A stretch of 64,000 bases of DNA, from contig OY756147.1 in the NCBI GenBank assembly GCA_963576785.1, positions 1,116,001 through 1,180,000 of the forward strand, in the 5' to 3' direction. Below are positions 22,755 to 34,674 of the stretch, in pieces. The stretch's first letter is position 1; every line of letters starts with the position of its first letter. This DNA comes from Chlorophyllum brunneum. Lineage: Eukaryota; Basidiomycota; Agaricomycetes; Agaricales; Agaricaceae. Position numbers and translations under genes: made by a program. The notes beneath the pieces were generated by a model. That model had not been told where the DNA came from. It searched no databases and saw only the letters and a program-made list of their open reading frames with translations.

Positions 22755-23326
22755 TGTTGAAGTTTCAGACATATTCTAGAAATAGACTATGGAGTCATTA
22801 TGATAATAATAGACTGATCCGTTACTTTCCAGTAACTTCATTCCGTAGTAACTTCCTATGAGTTGCTCTGCATACGATGAGAGTCATAAGTACTTGATAG
22901 ATTATTCTATATAGTACCAATGACTAGATACTACGTTCTGCAGTACTCCGCAGGCACTATGCCACAGTTAAAGGGAGTCATAAGGAACAATCCATGCAAT
23001 GCTAGTATTTTATGTAGTATGACTCGTCTATGTTACAATATGTATATAAACCCCATGTAGCAGACCCAAGTTCTGTATCTTGTTCAATCGAACAACTTCT
23101 TCATCATTGCCTATCTCTTTGAGTACAACACCTCAATCGATCTTATCGACTTTGACCTCTACTTAACTGACGTTAACCGCTTTATCAATAATATCTGTCT
23201 ATCCGAACTACCTTACTACAGGTATCAGATAGAAGCTTATTATCTCGGTGAGTAGACCCTACGTTCTCTCCCACTGCGTTTACTGCTGCCCCCAGCAAAC
23301 AACTCGTTACGGTCGTTTCCTCAACA
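22755..23326 (+). repeat. copia-1 3' LTR (LTR-A)
   Basis: It is 572 bp, as is the 5' LTR. Differences seen are six transitions, three of them at CpG in one of the LTRs. Both LTRs carry the same one-base insertion near the start of the LTR frame, so the insertion predates this integration. Confidence 0.92.
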
Positions 23327-26300
23327 CCCAGCTTTGTCTTCAGGACCCACTTCATCCCCTTGATGAACCTTGGGATATTTTGGTCATAGAGGAAGCAGCT
23401 CAATTTCTACTGGATGGACAAACAAGAGGAAATGTTCTTGCCTTATCTACACCCTCTTTCTATCCTCCTTCTCAAATCCCACCTGCTCCCATAGCTACAT
23501 TCACTTTGTCACCTTGGGAAATATTTGATATGTCTTCAATTGAACAAACCTTGACTTCTGATGCATTTCTCAATTGCTTGGCAGGAAAACTCAGCAATCC
23601 ACATACTAATACATTCCAACCTTCATACCAACCACCTCCCCAGCAAAATACTCAACAACAACACACTGGATGGCCCTGTGGGTTCTGCTCAGACCCAAAT
23701 CATATATTTAGGCACTGTCCGAAGTTGGATGAATATATTCGACAAGGTTTATGCATCTAGGACACTACAAACCAGACTTGTATGCCTAATAGTACCCCAG
23801 TATCCCCCCAGATTGCACCTGGATGAAATATGATGGAACAAATTGATAACTGGCATAAATCGCACTCACCACCAATTACCCATGCCCAAGCCAACATCCT
23901 GGAGGTATCTCAATCGCACCAGCTCACTCCAAGTAACAACAGCATTCCTAACACTTCAGCCATGCCATATTCCACCTTTCCCAGCTCCCAGGATGAAGAG
24001 GAGATTGTCAGGCTCAAAGCGGTCACTCTAGCAGCTCTCAAACGTCAAGAGGAGATTAGAAAACGTATTGGGAGTGGAGGAAAGCCAAAGAACTCACCAG
24101 GCACTGCAGGACAAGCCCCTAGGTCTCCAAACACCTCCCAGAACGATCCTGTTGGCCCTCCAGCTCACCCATCTACCCAAACTATACCAGTCTCCAAACC
24201 CGTCCCTTCTAACACCTCTCCTACCCACCCTGCTTCGCAGCAAACCCAGTATCAATTTTCTTCACCAATTGAAGACCCTAGAGCAGTCCAGCAGGTCATA
24301 CAATGAAGCCTGGATGGAACAGTCACTCTCACCCAAAGAAAACTCTATGCCATCACTCCAGATGTCAGAAAACATATCAAGGAGCAAGTAACTACTCACC
24401 GAGTGCCAACTGGAGCACTAGCAACATCCTCTATGCTCGAACAAGGCCAATCTGAGACCCCAAATCCTTCCCTATTCTTACTTCATCACCATCTCTCATC
24501 ACCATCTAATCCAATCATTGTTGCAAATAATGTTGAAGAACTGCACACCATACCTCTTGAGCTTGATGGAAAGATGATAGTAGATGCTATACTGGATGAA
24601 GGTTTGCAAATTATAGGGATTTGACAAGACATATGGGAGAAATTAGGCCTACCTCTGCTAAGAGAGCAGAACATGTTAATGGAATCTGCAATTTCGACAA
24701 AGGAAATGACTCTGGGACTCCTTTGAGACCTCCCTGTTTGCATTGGCAGCAATATCTTCTATCTCCAGGTCCAGGTGTTCGAAAATGCGCCATACAAAAT
24801 GCTTCTTGGACGTCCATTTATGACTCTCACCCAGTCTAAAACACATCACTACAGCAATGGGGATTCAGATATTATGCTTTTAGACCCAAACACAAAGGAA
24901 CTACTCACTATTCCAACCATGGTACAAGTCCAGTTTGCAGTCTAGCCAGGTGCAGGTTTTTGAATATTGATGATTTGGTCCTACACAACTGAGGAGACAT
25001 CCTACCATTGTCATCACAGCCACCAATCCAATTATGTCAGCCACCTTCCTTTTCGGGTCCTTGCCTATCCTGTTCCATGATTTTGCCTCTTGTCTTTACC
25101 TCTGCACCATTCAATCCCATCCACCAGCCTCAAGAAATATATGAAGTTTCAATTCCTGATCTTGTACACTATGTCCAAACATCTGAAGTATCAAGCTATG
25201 CCTATAAGAAGGTTGCCAACTGAATCAAGCCTATTGCCACTACACTCCCAGAAAACTTCCGAATTGTCCACTGTATCCCTTGCAACCCCCTCGAAACAAT
25301 ACCAACCCTTCCTACACACCCACCCGACTTTGTTCCAGGCTCTTGCTACACTGGTGACCACATGGAATCTATGAACATTAACCCCGATGGCTTTTTATGG
25401 CCTGAGGAAGAGAAATTGGTCCACTACCTCATCAAAATTCAAGGACTCGGTTTTGCATGGACAGAAGATGAGAAGGGGAAGTTCTCAAGTGAATACTTCG
25501 ACCCAATTACCATCCCAATGATAGAACATGTCCCCTGGGTCATCTGAAACATTCCTATTCCACCTGGTATCTTTCATCAAGTGGTCAATATAATCAAAGC
25601 CAAGATTATGGCTGGAGTTTACAAACCATCAAGCTCATCTTACCAGTCTTGTTGGTTTTGTGTGCTCAAGAAAGATGGGAAATCACTCCATCTTGTTCAT
25701 AATCTCCAACCCCTGAATGCAGTCACCATTAAAGACTCTAGAGTTCCTCCTATTGTTGAGCAATATGCTGAGTCATTTGGTGGTCAGAGCTGCTACAGAA
25801 TATTTGATTTATTTGTAGGCTTTGATCAGCATGCTCTCACCTCAGAATCTCGTGACCTAACCACTTTCCAAACCCCTCTTGGAATGCTTCAACTCACATC
25901 CATTCCTATGGGCTACACCAACTCCATACAAATCCAGCATGGAGATCTCACATTCCTCCTTCAAGACAAAATCCCTAACATTGCTGTACCCTTTGTTGAT
26001 GATGTCCCAGTCAAAGGACCACAAACACGATATGAAACAGTAGATGGCTTCGAAACTATCCCCGAAAATCCGAAAATTCGTCGATTTGTTTGGGAACACC
26101 TCCAGAATGCGAACCAGATCATTCAACACATCAACCATGCTGGTGGAACATTCTCAGGACCCAAGTCTCGCATTTGTATGCCCTCAGCAATGGTTGTTGG
26201 CCATCTTTGTACCTATGAAGGACGACTTCCAGACACTTCAAGAGTCCAGAAAATCATTGATTGGCCTCTCTGTTCCAACCTTACTGAAGTACAAGGGTTC

Positions 26301-27563
26301 CTTGGCACCTTGGGGACTATCTGTATTTTTATCCGAGATTTTGCTGCTATTTGAAGACCACTGGTTAGACTGACAAAGAAAGGGATAGAATTTTGCTTTG
26401 GGGAGGAAGAACAAGCAGCTATGAATGGCTTGAAGGATCTAGCAAGAAATTCACCATGTATTCAGGCCCTGGACTACTCCAGCAACAACGAGGTCATCCT
26501 AGGTGTTGATACCTCACAAATCGCAGTTGGCTACATCCTACAGCAATTAGGAGACAATAATCGACAATATCCCTCAAGATTTGGGTCAATAACACTCAAT
26601 GAACGTGAATCATAGTACTCACAAGTGAAATTGGAGTTATTTGGGCTGTTTAGAGCACTGAAAGATGTTAGGATTTGGATTATTGGGGTAGAGAACTTGG
26701 TGGTTGAGGTAGATACGAAGTATATCAAGGGTATGATCAATAACCCTGATATCCAACCATCTGTGGCCATCAATCGCTGGATTTCAGCGATATTACTCTT
26801 TGACTTTCGTCTCAGGCATATCCCAGGCAAAGAACATGGTCCAGATGGCCTATCACGATGACCACGAGCTCTAGAAGACCCTGAAATCGATGATGATTAT
26901 GAGGAGTGGATAGACACATCCAATGGCTTCTCTCTCTCGCATTTCCAACCACATCTTTCCTATACATTCCCAAACGATTCACTGGAGGATTCCTGGTGGA
27001 CCTGGACCTCCAACACATTTGCTATCGAAATCCTGAATGAAATTGCACCAGTCCAAGCAGCAGTACACTCCCTGGGACGTCTAATAACCACCTCCAACAT
27101 TTCCAGCATCGCTCCCATTGAAATCCTTGCAAACGCGCCCTCAGACTCATCTCAACATCTCCTCCAACCATTCCTCGATCAGACAAAGCAAAACGATGCG
27201 ATCTCGAGCTGGAACAGGTCCAAGCGTTCCTTATTGATCCTAGATGACCCCAAGACCTTTCTGACAATGCCTTCAAGCGATTTGTTTGATATGCAGCCGG
27301 ATTTTTTGTTAGAGATGGAAAACTTTGGAGGAAGGATCCCAAGATGAAGCACAAGCTTGTGGTGCCCGAAAAATGTCGATACGAGCTCATACGGCAGGCA
27401 CATGATAAAATGGGTCATAAGGGTATATTCACAGTCCGTATTCGACTTCTTGAGCGATTTTGGTGGCCCCAACTTGAACAAGACATTTGCTGGTTTATCA
27501 AGACTTGTCACAAATGCCAAACACGTCTCCTGCATAACTTCTATATTCCCCCAACTGTCCCCA
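23327..27563 (+). pseudogene. Ty3/gypsy fragment: Gag end, protease, RT, RNase H, integrase start
   Basis: The Gag C-terminus has a zinc knuckle CGFCSDPNHIFRHC near 23,680. Protease-like sequence PLELDGKMIVDAILDEG (24,560-24,620) has Glu where a catalytic DSGS-type Ser is expected. RT spans about 25,580-26,350 (FCVLKKDGKSLHLVHNLQ, FRIFDL-type motif YRIFDLFVGFDQ, catalytic FVDDVP). RNase H is at 26,460-26,860 (LGVDTSQIAVGY, FRLRHIPGKEHGPDGLSR). The integrase zinc region starts at 27,344 (RQAHDKMGHKGIF, CHKCQ). Frames are broken by several stops. Neither gypsy LTR is present: the left end abuts the copia-1 3' LTR and the right end is cut inside integrase by another LTR-A. Confidence 0.8.
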
Positions 27564-28135
27564 TGTTGAAGTTTCGGACATATTCTAGAAATAGACTATG
27601 AAGTCATTATGACAATAATAGACTGATCCATTACTTTCCAGTAACTTCATTCCATAGTAACTTCCTATGAGTTGCTCTGCATATGATGAGAGTCATAAGT
27701 ACTTGGTAGATTATTCTACATAGTACCAATAACTAGTATACTACATTCTGCAGTACTCTGCAGGCACTATGCTGCAGTTGAAGGGAGTCATAAGGAACAA
27801 TCTATGCATTACTAGTATTTTATGTAGTATGACTCGACTATGGTTCAACATGTATATAAACCCCATGTAGCAGACCTAGTTCTGCATCTTGTTCAATCAA
27901 ACAACTTTTTCATCATTTCCTATATCCTTCAGTACAACCCAAACACCGACTTACTTGACTTCGATCTTGTCGATACTGACATTGACTATTTCATCAATAA
28001 TATCTGTCTATCCAAATTACCTTTCTACAGGTATCAGATAGAAGCTTATTATCTCAGTGAGTAGACCCTACATTCTCTCCCACTGTGTTTACTGCTGCCT
28101 CCAGCAAACAACTTGTTACAGTCATTTCCTCAACA
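27564..28135 (+). repeat. 5' LTR (LTR-A) of the second plus-strand copia-1 copy
   Basis: It is 572 bp with TGTTGA / TCAACA ends and clearly diverged from the copy at 15,973, mostly by C-to-T and G-to-A changes. It is inserted directly into gypsy integrase sequence at its left end. Confidence 0.9.
27840..28056 (+). CDS. Candidate LTR-encoded exon of the second copia-1 copy
   Basis: From an ATG at 27,840 the frame is open through VQSNNFFIISYILQYNPN and FINNICLSKLPFYRYQ to CTCA|GTGAGT at 28,057. Removing 28057-28268 continues YYLKRNTLDKDIMSTNN into gag at 28,295. Relative to the other copy many third-codon bases differ and no indel breaks the middle of the frame. The ATG precedes the TATA-like box, so whether it is in the mRNA is uncertain. 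Confidence 0.4.
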
Positions 28136-28268
28136 GGTTATAGGCCCTGGTAGCCTTACCAATGGTTAAACCATTATCATCCCCTCTAACTGAGATAGGA
28201 TGATAGGGCTTTACCTGACAGAGTTATCCTTGCATTTGATCATTGCTGATATGAGTATTTTCTTCTAG
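28057..28268 (+). other. Candidate leader intron, second copia-1 copy
   Basis: Donor GTGAGT, acceptor TTTTCTTCTAG, 212 nt, same structure and phase outcome as 16466-16677. Confidence 0.45.
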
Positions 28269-28294
28269 AAAGAAATACACTCGACAAAGATATT

Positions 28295-31208
28295 ATGTCT
28301 ACTAATAATATTGTTGCTGGTTTGCCTAAGCTCAATGGGCCTAAGAACTATGCATTCTGGTCTAGAAGGCTTCAGGATGCCCTAACCCTCATTTCTGTCA
28401 CTGGTTCTGACCAGTCCGGATGGACTGTAACAGATCAGGATCTCTCCCCTAAAAATGCCGCCACCTTAACAGAGGAGGATAGAAGGAGAGATCAACTTCG
28501 AGGTCAGGCATTGGCTGTTATTAATGGCACTTTACCTGATTCCCTATTACTCCATGGGCATGATGCTCCTGGATTCCTCTGGAATGACTTTAAAACCCAT
28601 TTTGGGACACCTTCTCCTGCTGTGGTATACTCAATCCTCCAAAGAATGTTGTGAAAGCGTATCTTAGGGAATCAAGATCCAGCAATGGATCTAGCTGAAT
28701 TGAGAACAATGGCTTCTCAATTAGAAACAGCTAAAGTAAAGTTACCAGAAGTTCTTGGCGTGATGATCACTTTGAACACATTACTATCTGATTGGAATGC
28801 TGTAGCACAAACAACATTGGCAAATAATAACAATGTTGTAGATATGACCTGGGAGGTAGTTCAGCAGGCTATAAATACTGAGTGGTCAAGACATGAAGGA
28901 TCCAGACCCAACATATCTAACCAACAAGCTTTATATGCCACCACCGCCAACTACCAAAATTGCCCTCAGGGCAATTTCCCCAGGACTTGCCCTGGACCAC
29001 CCTGGAACCACTTCCACCCTGGAGGTGATACCAGGGCCCAGCCTGCAAGAGGACCTTGCCACCCTGCCAATCCGAGTGGACAGCCCCCTCAGCCTTCTCT
29101 ACCTACTCCTACCTGGATTAACATCCAGAAAAAGAAGAAGTCCAAGAAGCACCAGGGTAAACCTCAGGCCCACATGGCAGAAGCCATGGCAGGCTTTGCT
29201 GCTGCCATGGAACCAGCGGTCCATTGCTTCACTGGTCCAGGGATGACCCCCTTCAACCTGATGAGGTATATGGATGTGCCTCAACCCACTCCTGCTCCTG
29301 CTCCTCCAACCACTTGTGTATTAGTGAGTGAGAGACCAAAACCTGTGACTTGGGTTAATCCCAAGAAGGTCCAGCAGGCACGAGAAAACGCTCATGCTAA
29401 GCTCAAGAAAAAGGTGCATACTGAAGCACAAAACTTATGTTTCACTGCCCTGCTCGAAAACTCACTGTGGATCCAACAGGTGATCACCTGGCGCGATTGC
29501 ATTACTGGTCCTTTGCCCATGCAAATGGTGAAGAAATATACTCTCGATCGTTATGATCGAAGGATACATGAGGTCTCTCATCCCTGTACCCAACAAGGAC
29601 AATCAGTGACACCACCCAGTGCACCTTCTGTTCTTTCTGGTCATCCCCCAGGTTGTACCTATGAGGGACACACGAGGGTGAGTAAATGGTTCCTAAAGCA
29701 TAATAACTCCAATATTAATGTAACTTGTGTCTGCTTCTCTTTTCTTTTATCCATTGGTTCACCATATACCTTATTGGTTTCTCCCAAATTGGGATGAAAA
29801 TTAATTTGGCAATGCACCATGTGGTAAAGATCCCAAGCATGGACTCCGTCGCCTGGGGCAATTCACTCAAACCTAGAAAGGTTCAGCCATTCTACCTTCC
29901 TCCTCTAGAGGAAATAGTAGCTCCGGCTGTCAGGACCTATGACAAGGAGTTTCCTCCTCTTCCACGGGCCTTCCCTCCTATGGAGCACTTTATAGGCAAC
30001 CTGCCACACTTACAGTGTTGGTAGATAAAGTCTTCAAGTGGCTTGAAAGCAAGAAGGAGGTCAATGACCTCATGGTACCAGCTCAGGATGTTGCCTATGA
30101 CATCTACAACCCCAGGAACCCTGCAAACATTGCAGGACCCTCTTTTGGGCCCCTTCCAAAGTCCCCTAAGTCCGAACCTTTTGCTTTGGCACCTCAATCT
30201 GAGGTGTCTCTCGGACTTTCATCAACTGACTACGAAAGCGACTACAAGAAGAAGGGAGGAGCTGGGTATATGATCAATTCAATCTCAGATACTCTTACTA
30301 ACCCTGATACACAGTCCTGTCACCAATATGCCGACTGGCCAACTTCACAAGAAGAAGGGCAAAGGCAAGGGGAAGGGACGTCGGGGGCTGGGCAGTTAGA
30401 TATGCAATCGGGATCTTTAGGATCCCATAATTATGTTGATATGTGTGAATGGATGAATGAGAAGTGTTTCAACACTTCTCAATTTTCTTGCTTCTCTATA
30501 CACATGCCTGATCAGTATTTAAGAGTACTGGATCAAATAAGATCTCAATCGTTAAGCAATGATCAAATCATAATGCCACTAGAAGAATATAGTGATGTAT
30601 GGTTATTAGACTCAGGGGCATCATGTCATTATACCCCTTATGTGGAAGACTTTATCAACTTTGAAGAACTCAAAGTTTCGATCCCAATTAAGACCATAGG
30701 AGCACAAGGTCCCTACCTTAATGCAGTTGGTCTTGGCATAGTTATGCTTAAGCATAGAGTCTATAACGGGAAGACTAATAGTGTTCAACCAATGCAGATT
30801 TTAATATATCCAGTCTTCCTTCTAAAAGGAACCTCTGAATGACTAATGTCAGTGGGACAGTTATGCCAAGATGGCAAAACTGTTAGAACAGATACCAATG
30901 AATCTGTAGTAGTTGATAGCGAAGGAAATGCTATTCTTCAAGCATATCCTTCAGCAAGTTGTAATACTACTTTACATTTTGTTAATACCAAAATTGTACA
31001 TTCGGAACATGTAACTATGACTGCAGATCCGATCATTGGCTACAAAGTTGTACATGCGAGATTAGGACATCCCTCTAATCGTATCCTCAATCACTTTGAG
31101 AAAAATACGATTGGGTTTACTCCGGTGCGGATTCCCAAGCAAAAGCCAGTCTGTGACGGTTGTGCCAAGGGAAAGATGCACCAGAAACCCTTTAGAGAGA
31201 ACCCTACA
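28295..31208 (+). pseudogene. Second copia-1 copy, 5' half: gag, protease, integrase zinc region
   Basis: Gag (28295-29797) is stopped by TGA at 28,652 but is otherwise open across both sites where the complete copy has TGA. The protease motif LLDSGASCHYTPY is near 30,610. The integrase HHCC region follows at 31,040-31,190. A deletion of about 50 bp near 29,990 relative to the complete copy changes the frame. TGA at 30,840 is shared with the complete copy. The element ends at GAGAACCCTACA (31,197-31,208), where LINE sequence begins, so RT, RNase H and the 3' LTR are absent here. Confidence 0.85.
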
Positions 31209-31702
31209 CATCCTTCTTTGACTCTTACCACTACCATCAATTTGTTAAAAGTCGATTATATGGTCGAGAGTAATAGTACTAGGATATTCCACATACCTGC
31301 GTTACGTTCCAATCTCTCTCGCAGAGATCCTGCATCAGACAGTGAGGAAGATGTGTTTGGGTACTTGCCACATGTACCCGCCCCCTCCCTCTTCGCGGCC
31401 TCTATAGCTCCGCCCCCCCCTGGCATCCTGCTCACCAGGACGTCAGCTGCTGCTGGCCCTTCCCCTTTAGTTGGCTCGGCCTCCACCACCCCTGTGGCCA
31501 CCCTGACCACACCACCCTCCCCCACAGTCCCCTTAGCTGGTACCACGGCGAAGACCCCCCATCAGTCCTCCAAACGCCCCAGGAAGGAGGGCGACCATTA
31601 CTACTCCAGCAAGGCTGGAAAGGACAAGGACTGGGCTGAGCAGGTAGAGGAGGAGTTGGCCCCAAGGATTGATGACGACGCCGGGGAGCATGATGGCTCC
31701 CC
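31209..31702 (+). pseudogene. LINE 5' end and ORF1 N-terminus
   Basis: Following the copia break the open frame enters a Pro/Ser/Thr/Ala-rich region and then KDKDWAEQVEEEL, the block also seen in the ORF1 fragment at 290-430. It stops shortly before the conserved EEFY block, which is where the minus-strand LINE at 10,310 begins. This and that LINE are therefore nearly complementary halves of one ORF1. Locally high CpG and GC suggest it is less decayed than its surroundings. Confidence 0.6.
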
Positions 31703-31906
31703 TGACTACAGAGTCTCTTGAAACATTGCAATTGCTCAGTAGTGTCCAGTAGCATAATGAGAGTGACAGTGATCAGTCAGCTCATGAAATACATGAGAAT
31801 GGGATGCATAATGTGAGTCAGAGGGCACAGCCTTAATGACAAATATTAGATGAATAATAGGCTAAAGAGCTAGTCACATGGAATACAGCTTAGAAAGTGC
31901 AAATGA
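31703..31906 (+). repeat. Inverted repeat arm 1
   Basis: It starts TGACTACAGAG and matches, in reverse complement, 33,847-34,062 over about 205 bp with scattered substitutions. No ORF survives. The identity of the unit is unknown. Confidence 0.7.
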
Positions 31907-32622
31907 CAATACTGACCTCAATGTACTGGTCCATACTGATGCCAAATAATGTATTCAAAGTGCTCTAGTCATAACAGACAAAAGACTAAGCTATTTCACT
32001 AATACCAGCAACAATCTCACATACAAACCAGCCTGACAATTGATGAACCTTGACTCCTACACCCCAACCACACTACCTAACAAACCACCATACTATAAAA
32101 AAGACAAACAAAAATAGTTGGATAAAGGAATGAAGGGAATAAAAAAATTAGTATCTAATCAACTCATGGAACCAGACATAAGAGACAAAGTAGACCATCT
32201 CCTGATCCAAATTCCTGACTTTGAAGTACTAGCAAAACTAACTATATTTAATCTCCCTCAATCCTATCTCATGCTAAAAGATGGAGGTCAAATTGAAGAA
32301 AACTATTGGCAAGAAATAGTTTACAATGTTGTCACCAATAAAACCAATAATACCACTACCTTCCAAGACAGTACCATTGCCCTCTTCCAAGGATGACCAG
32401 ACTATGCTCCATTTTGGATCAGATGCAGAGATCAATTAGGAACTCTTATGATTGGTCCCAATAAATGCTAACTCATTAATGTCTTATACAAGGACAGTTG
32501 TCCCAACTATGAGAGATACATTACACATTTGTATACTGACTACCCAAAGAAACTTGCCTAGAAAACTCAGGATTAGACAGTCAGCTTCATTCACAAGGTC
32601 ATGAATCTAGAAAGAAAGGTTT
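31907..32622. other. Degenerate retroelement sequence
   Basis: A short open frame at 32,118-32,396 (DKVDHLLIQIPDFEVLAKL, FQDSTIALFQG) continues, with stops, as DYAPFWIRCRDQLGTLMIG and KLA near 32,560. It looks like part of an old mobile-element protein. I do not recognise the family. Confidence 0.35.
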
Positions 32623-32925
32623 TGTTATGAACTGTTCTTAGTCTGTTTATTCCTATCATATGCCTGTCACCTTATATACCATTATTCTGTTCCATCTGTT
32701 TTATCTCCTGTTTTGACCCCTGTGTTATTCCTAATAGCTATGTTTTTCTCTGGCTTATTTACCCTACTCTCTTTATTAATAGTTATTACCACTAGTATAT
32801 AAAGTATAGGACTACTTGATGTATTTCTTATACTTTACCAATTATATCATCCTCTTTCTCTTCTCTCTACCTTTTTGTTTCTATCCAAAGACTTGCAACC
32901 TAAGTCTTAGACTAAGGTCATAACA
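32623..32925 (+). repeat. LTR-C, a third LTR type (303 bp)
   Basis: It begins TGTTATGA and ends TCATAACA, a perfect 8-bp inverted repeat with TG...CA ends. A TATATAAAG box lies near 32,797, and a CT-rich downstream part follows. There is no matching 5-bp duplication (GGTTT left, TCTCC right). A purine-rich AGAAAGAAAGG precedes it, so it may be the 3' LTR of a decayed element to its left. Strand is assigned from the TATA box. Confidence 0.55.
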
Positions 32926-33262
32926 TCTCCAAAGTATTTTGCCCAGGCACTCGGACTCTCCATGATTTGAGGGAAAGTATTGGAATATCAGATTACTCCA
33001 AGCTGCCAAGTCTATGCATTTGGGATGTTATTGTTTCTAAGGCCATACATTGATTGGCTCATTGTCCACAAATCATTGTATGTAAACAATGGACATGTAG
33101 CTTTATCCTGACCCTTAGATACAATATATTCCATAAAAAACCCCCCTTTTACTTTATGTTCCACTTAAGACAGTTCTACACAACTTACAGTATAAAATAC
33201 CCTAGAGTACAATATATTGCTTCTCATAGTTTTTGTATATCTATTGAGAGACTGAGATAAGC
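32926..33262. other. No gene recognised
   Basis: AT-rich sequence with only a short unassigned ORF at 33,054-33,260. It lies between LTR-C and the solo LTR-A. Confidence 0.4.
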
Positions 33263-33267
33263 CCCTA

Positions 33268-33841
33268 TGTTGAGGAAGTAACTGTAACAAGTTGTTGTAG
33301 CAGATTGTAGCAGTAAATGCAGTAGAAGAGAATGTAGGGTCTACTTACTAAGGAAGTATACTTCTAAGAAATATTTATAGAAGGGTAATTTGGATAGAGA
33401 TTGTTGATAAAACTATTTGTTTCTGTATCATATAGGTTAAAGTCAAGTAGATTAGTGTTTGGATTGTACTAGAAAATATAGGCAATAATGAAGAAGTTGT
33501 TTCATTGAACAAGGTACAGAATGATGTCTGCTATATGGGATTCATATATATCTAGAGAGCATAGATGAGTCATACTACATACAAAGTCATATAGACACAT
33601 GTTGTGCCAGAAATACATAGAATCTTCTATCTGACTCTTAATGAGTACTATAAAACATGTATTCTAGTTATTGGAACTATATAGAATGATCTACTAAGTA
33701 CCAATCATCATTACTAGCCATAATTGACTCAGTATGACATTTGTTGTATGCAAAGCAACTCATAGAAAGTTTTAGTTCAGTCTATTATTGTTATAATGAC
33801 TTTATAGTCTATTTATAGAGATATGACTGGAAACTTCAATA
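33268..33841 (-). repeat. Solo LTR-A with 5-bp target duplication CCCTA
   Basis: The complement of a full LTR-A, strongly diverged, spans 33268-33841. CCCTA precedes it (33263-33267) and follows it (33842-33846), so it is a clean insertion later reduced to one LTR. On the minus strand the LTR frame is degenerate but aligned (YNPNTNLLDFNLY, SFINNL), and the donor position reads TTAGTAAGT. Confidence 0.85.
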
Positions 33842-33846
33842 CCCTA

Positions 33847-34062
33847 TGTTGTCATTTGCACTTTCTAAGCTGCATTCTATGTGACTAGCTCTTCAGTAGA
33901 TTAGTAATATTTCTCCTAATATTTATCATTGAGGCTGCACCCTCCAACTCACATCATATACCTCTTACTCATGTATTTCATGAGCTGACTGATTTTTGTT
34001 ACTCCAAATATGCTACTGGACACTGCTGAGCAATTGCAGTGTTTCAAGGGACTCTGTAGTCA
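33847..34062 (-). repeat. Inverted repeat arm 2
   Basis: Reverse complement of 31,703-31,906. The solo LTR inserted at its left end. It abuts an LTR-B copy on the right. Confidence 0.7.
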
Positions 34063-34074
34063 TTACTAACTCAT

Positions 34075-34296
34075 TATGTGTAGTTATTACTTGTAGGTTG
34101 TAGGGTTTTGCATCCCAAACACTAGTATATCAAGCAGCATGTATTCTCTTTATTCTTTAGACAATCTACTCAATTTCTATCCTTGCTCTACTTGACTCAC
34201 AGTAACTCTTAACTGGTATCTTTACCAGAACTAACCCTCTTATCAAGTAAGTCAGACCATCTGTCTGCTACTGCATAAATACTATGCTGTTCAACA
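34075..34296 (+). repeat. LTR-B copy
   Basis: It matches 10,317-10,543 (TTGTAGGG...TTTTGCATCC, ACAATCTACTCAATTTCTA, TGCTGTTCAACA) including the GTAAGT donor. No primer-binding site or internal region follows, so it is a solo or 3' LTR. The left border is approximate. Confidence 0.65.
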
Positions 34297-34674
34297 CCCT
34301 AGAGTTATGTATATATACTGATGTTATGCTAACTATGTAGTAGTTAATCTTGTCTTTTCATCAGGTACTTAATACATAGTTCTTGCATGTCTATCAAGAG
34401 ACTGAGTTAATCTTGTCTTTTCATCAATGATGTTGTCACATTCAAGTTGTTCAATGTAATGCAGGTGGTACTTCAAGAAATGCCTTGTACACAGACTCCC
34501 CCTGGTTGCTCAGCCACTCCATTTCCGGCTGATTTCAAGTAGGGATGCATTTCATGGTACCTCAGGGCTTCCTGCCTTTGAAAAACCTTGTGACAAGAAG
34601 CATAATGTTTGACTCGGGGGATGGTGGCAAACAATGACTTGGCTTTCTGGCATGTCACAATTATGAAGTTCGTC
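34297..34674. other. Retroelement-to-gene boundary, no gene
   Basis: A short duplicated segment (gactgagttaatcttg...ttttcatca, twice between 34,340 and 34,425) ends the AT-rich part. From about 34,480 base composition becomes balanced and USE1 upstream sequence begins. Confidence 0.5.

Larger units (their letters stand above)
15973..23326 (+). mobile_element. copia-1: structurally complete Ty1/copia retrotransposon
   Basis: The element is 7,354 bp with two 572-bp LTRs (15973-16544 and 22755-23326), a primer-binding site, gag, protease, integrase, RT and RNase H in copia order, and a purine tract before the 3' LTR. By eye the LTRs differ at about six positions, all transitions, so insertion is fairly recent. 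Several in-frame stops make this copy non-autonomous as read. The flanking five bases differ (AGAAA on the left, CCCAG on the right), so there is no target-site duplication. The left flank is LINE 3' UTR and the right flank is gypsy. Confidence 0.9.

Noticed and set aside
24403..24624. Active aspartic protease in gypsy
   Set aside because: The expected D-S/T-G triad reads DEG here, so the site is damaged or the family variant is unusual. The element is truncated in any case.
27840..28064. 74-codon ORF as an independent host gene
   Set aside because: It lies wholly inside an LTR, has homologous frames in other LTR copies and ends at a splice-donor match, so it is treated as part of the retroelement.
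1..34300. CRISPR arrays or prokaryotic operons
   Set aside because: No regularly spaced short repeats; all repeats are retroelement LTRs or UTRs and the genes carry spliceosomal introns.
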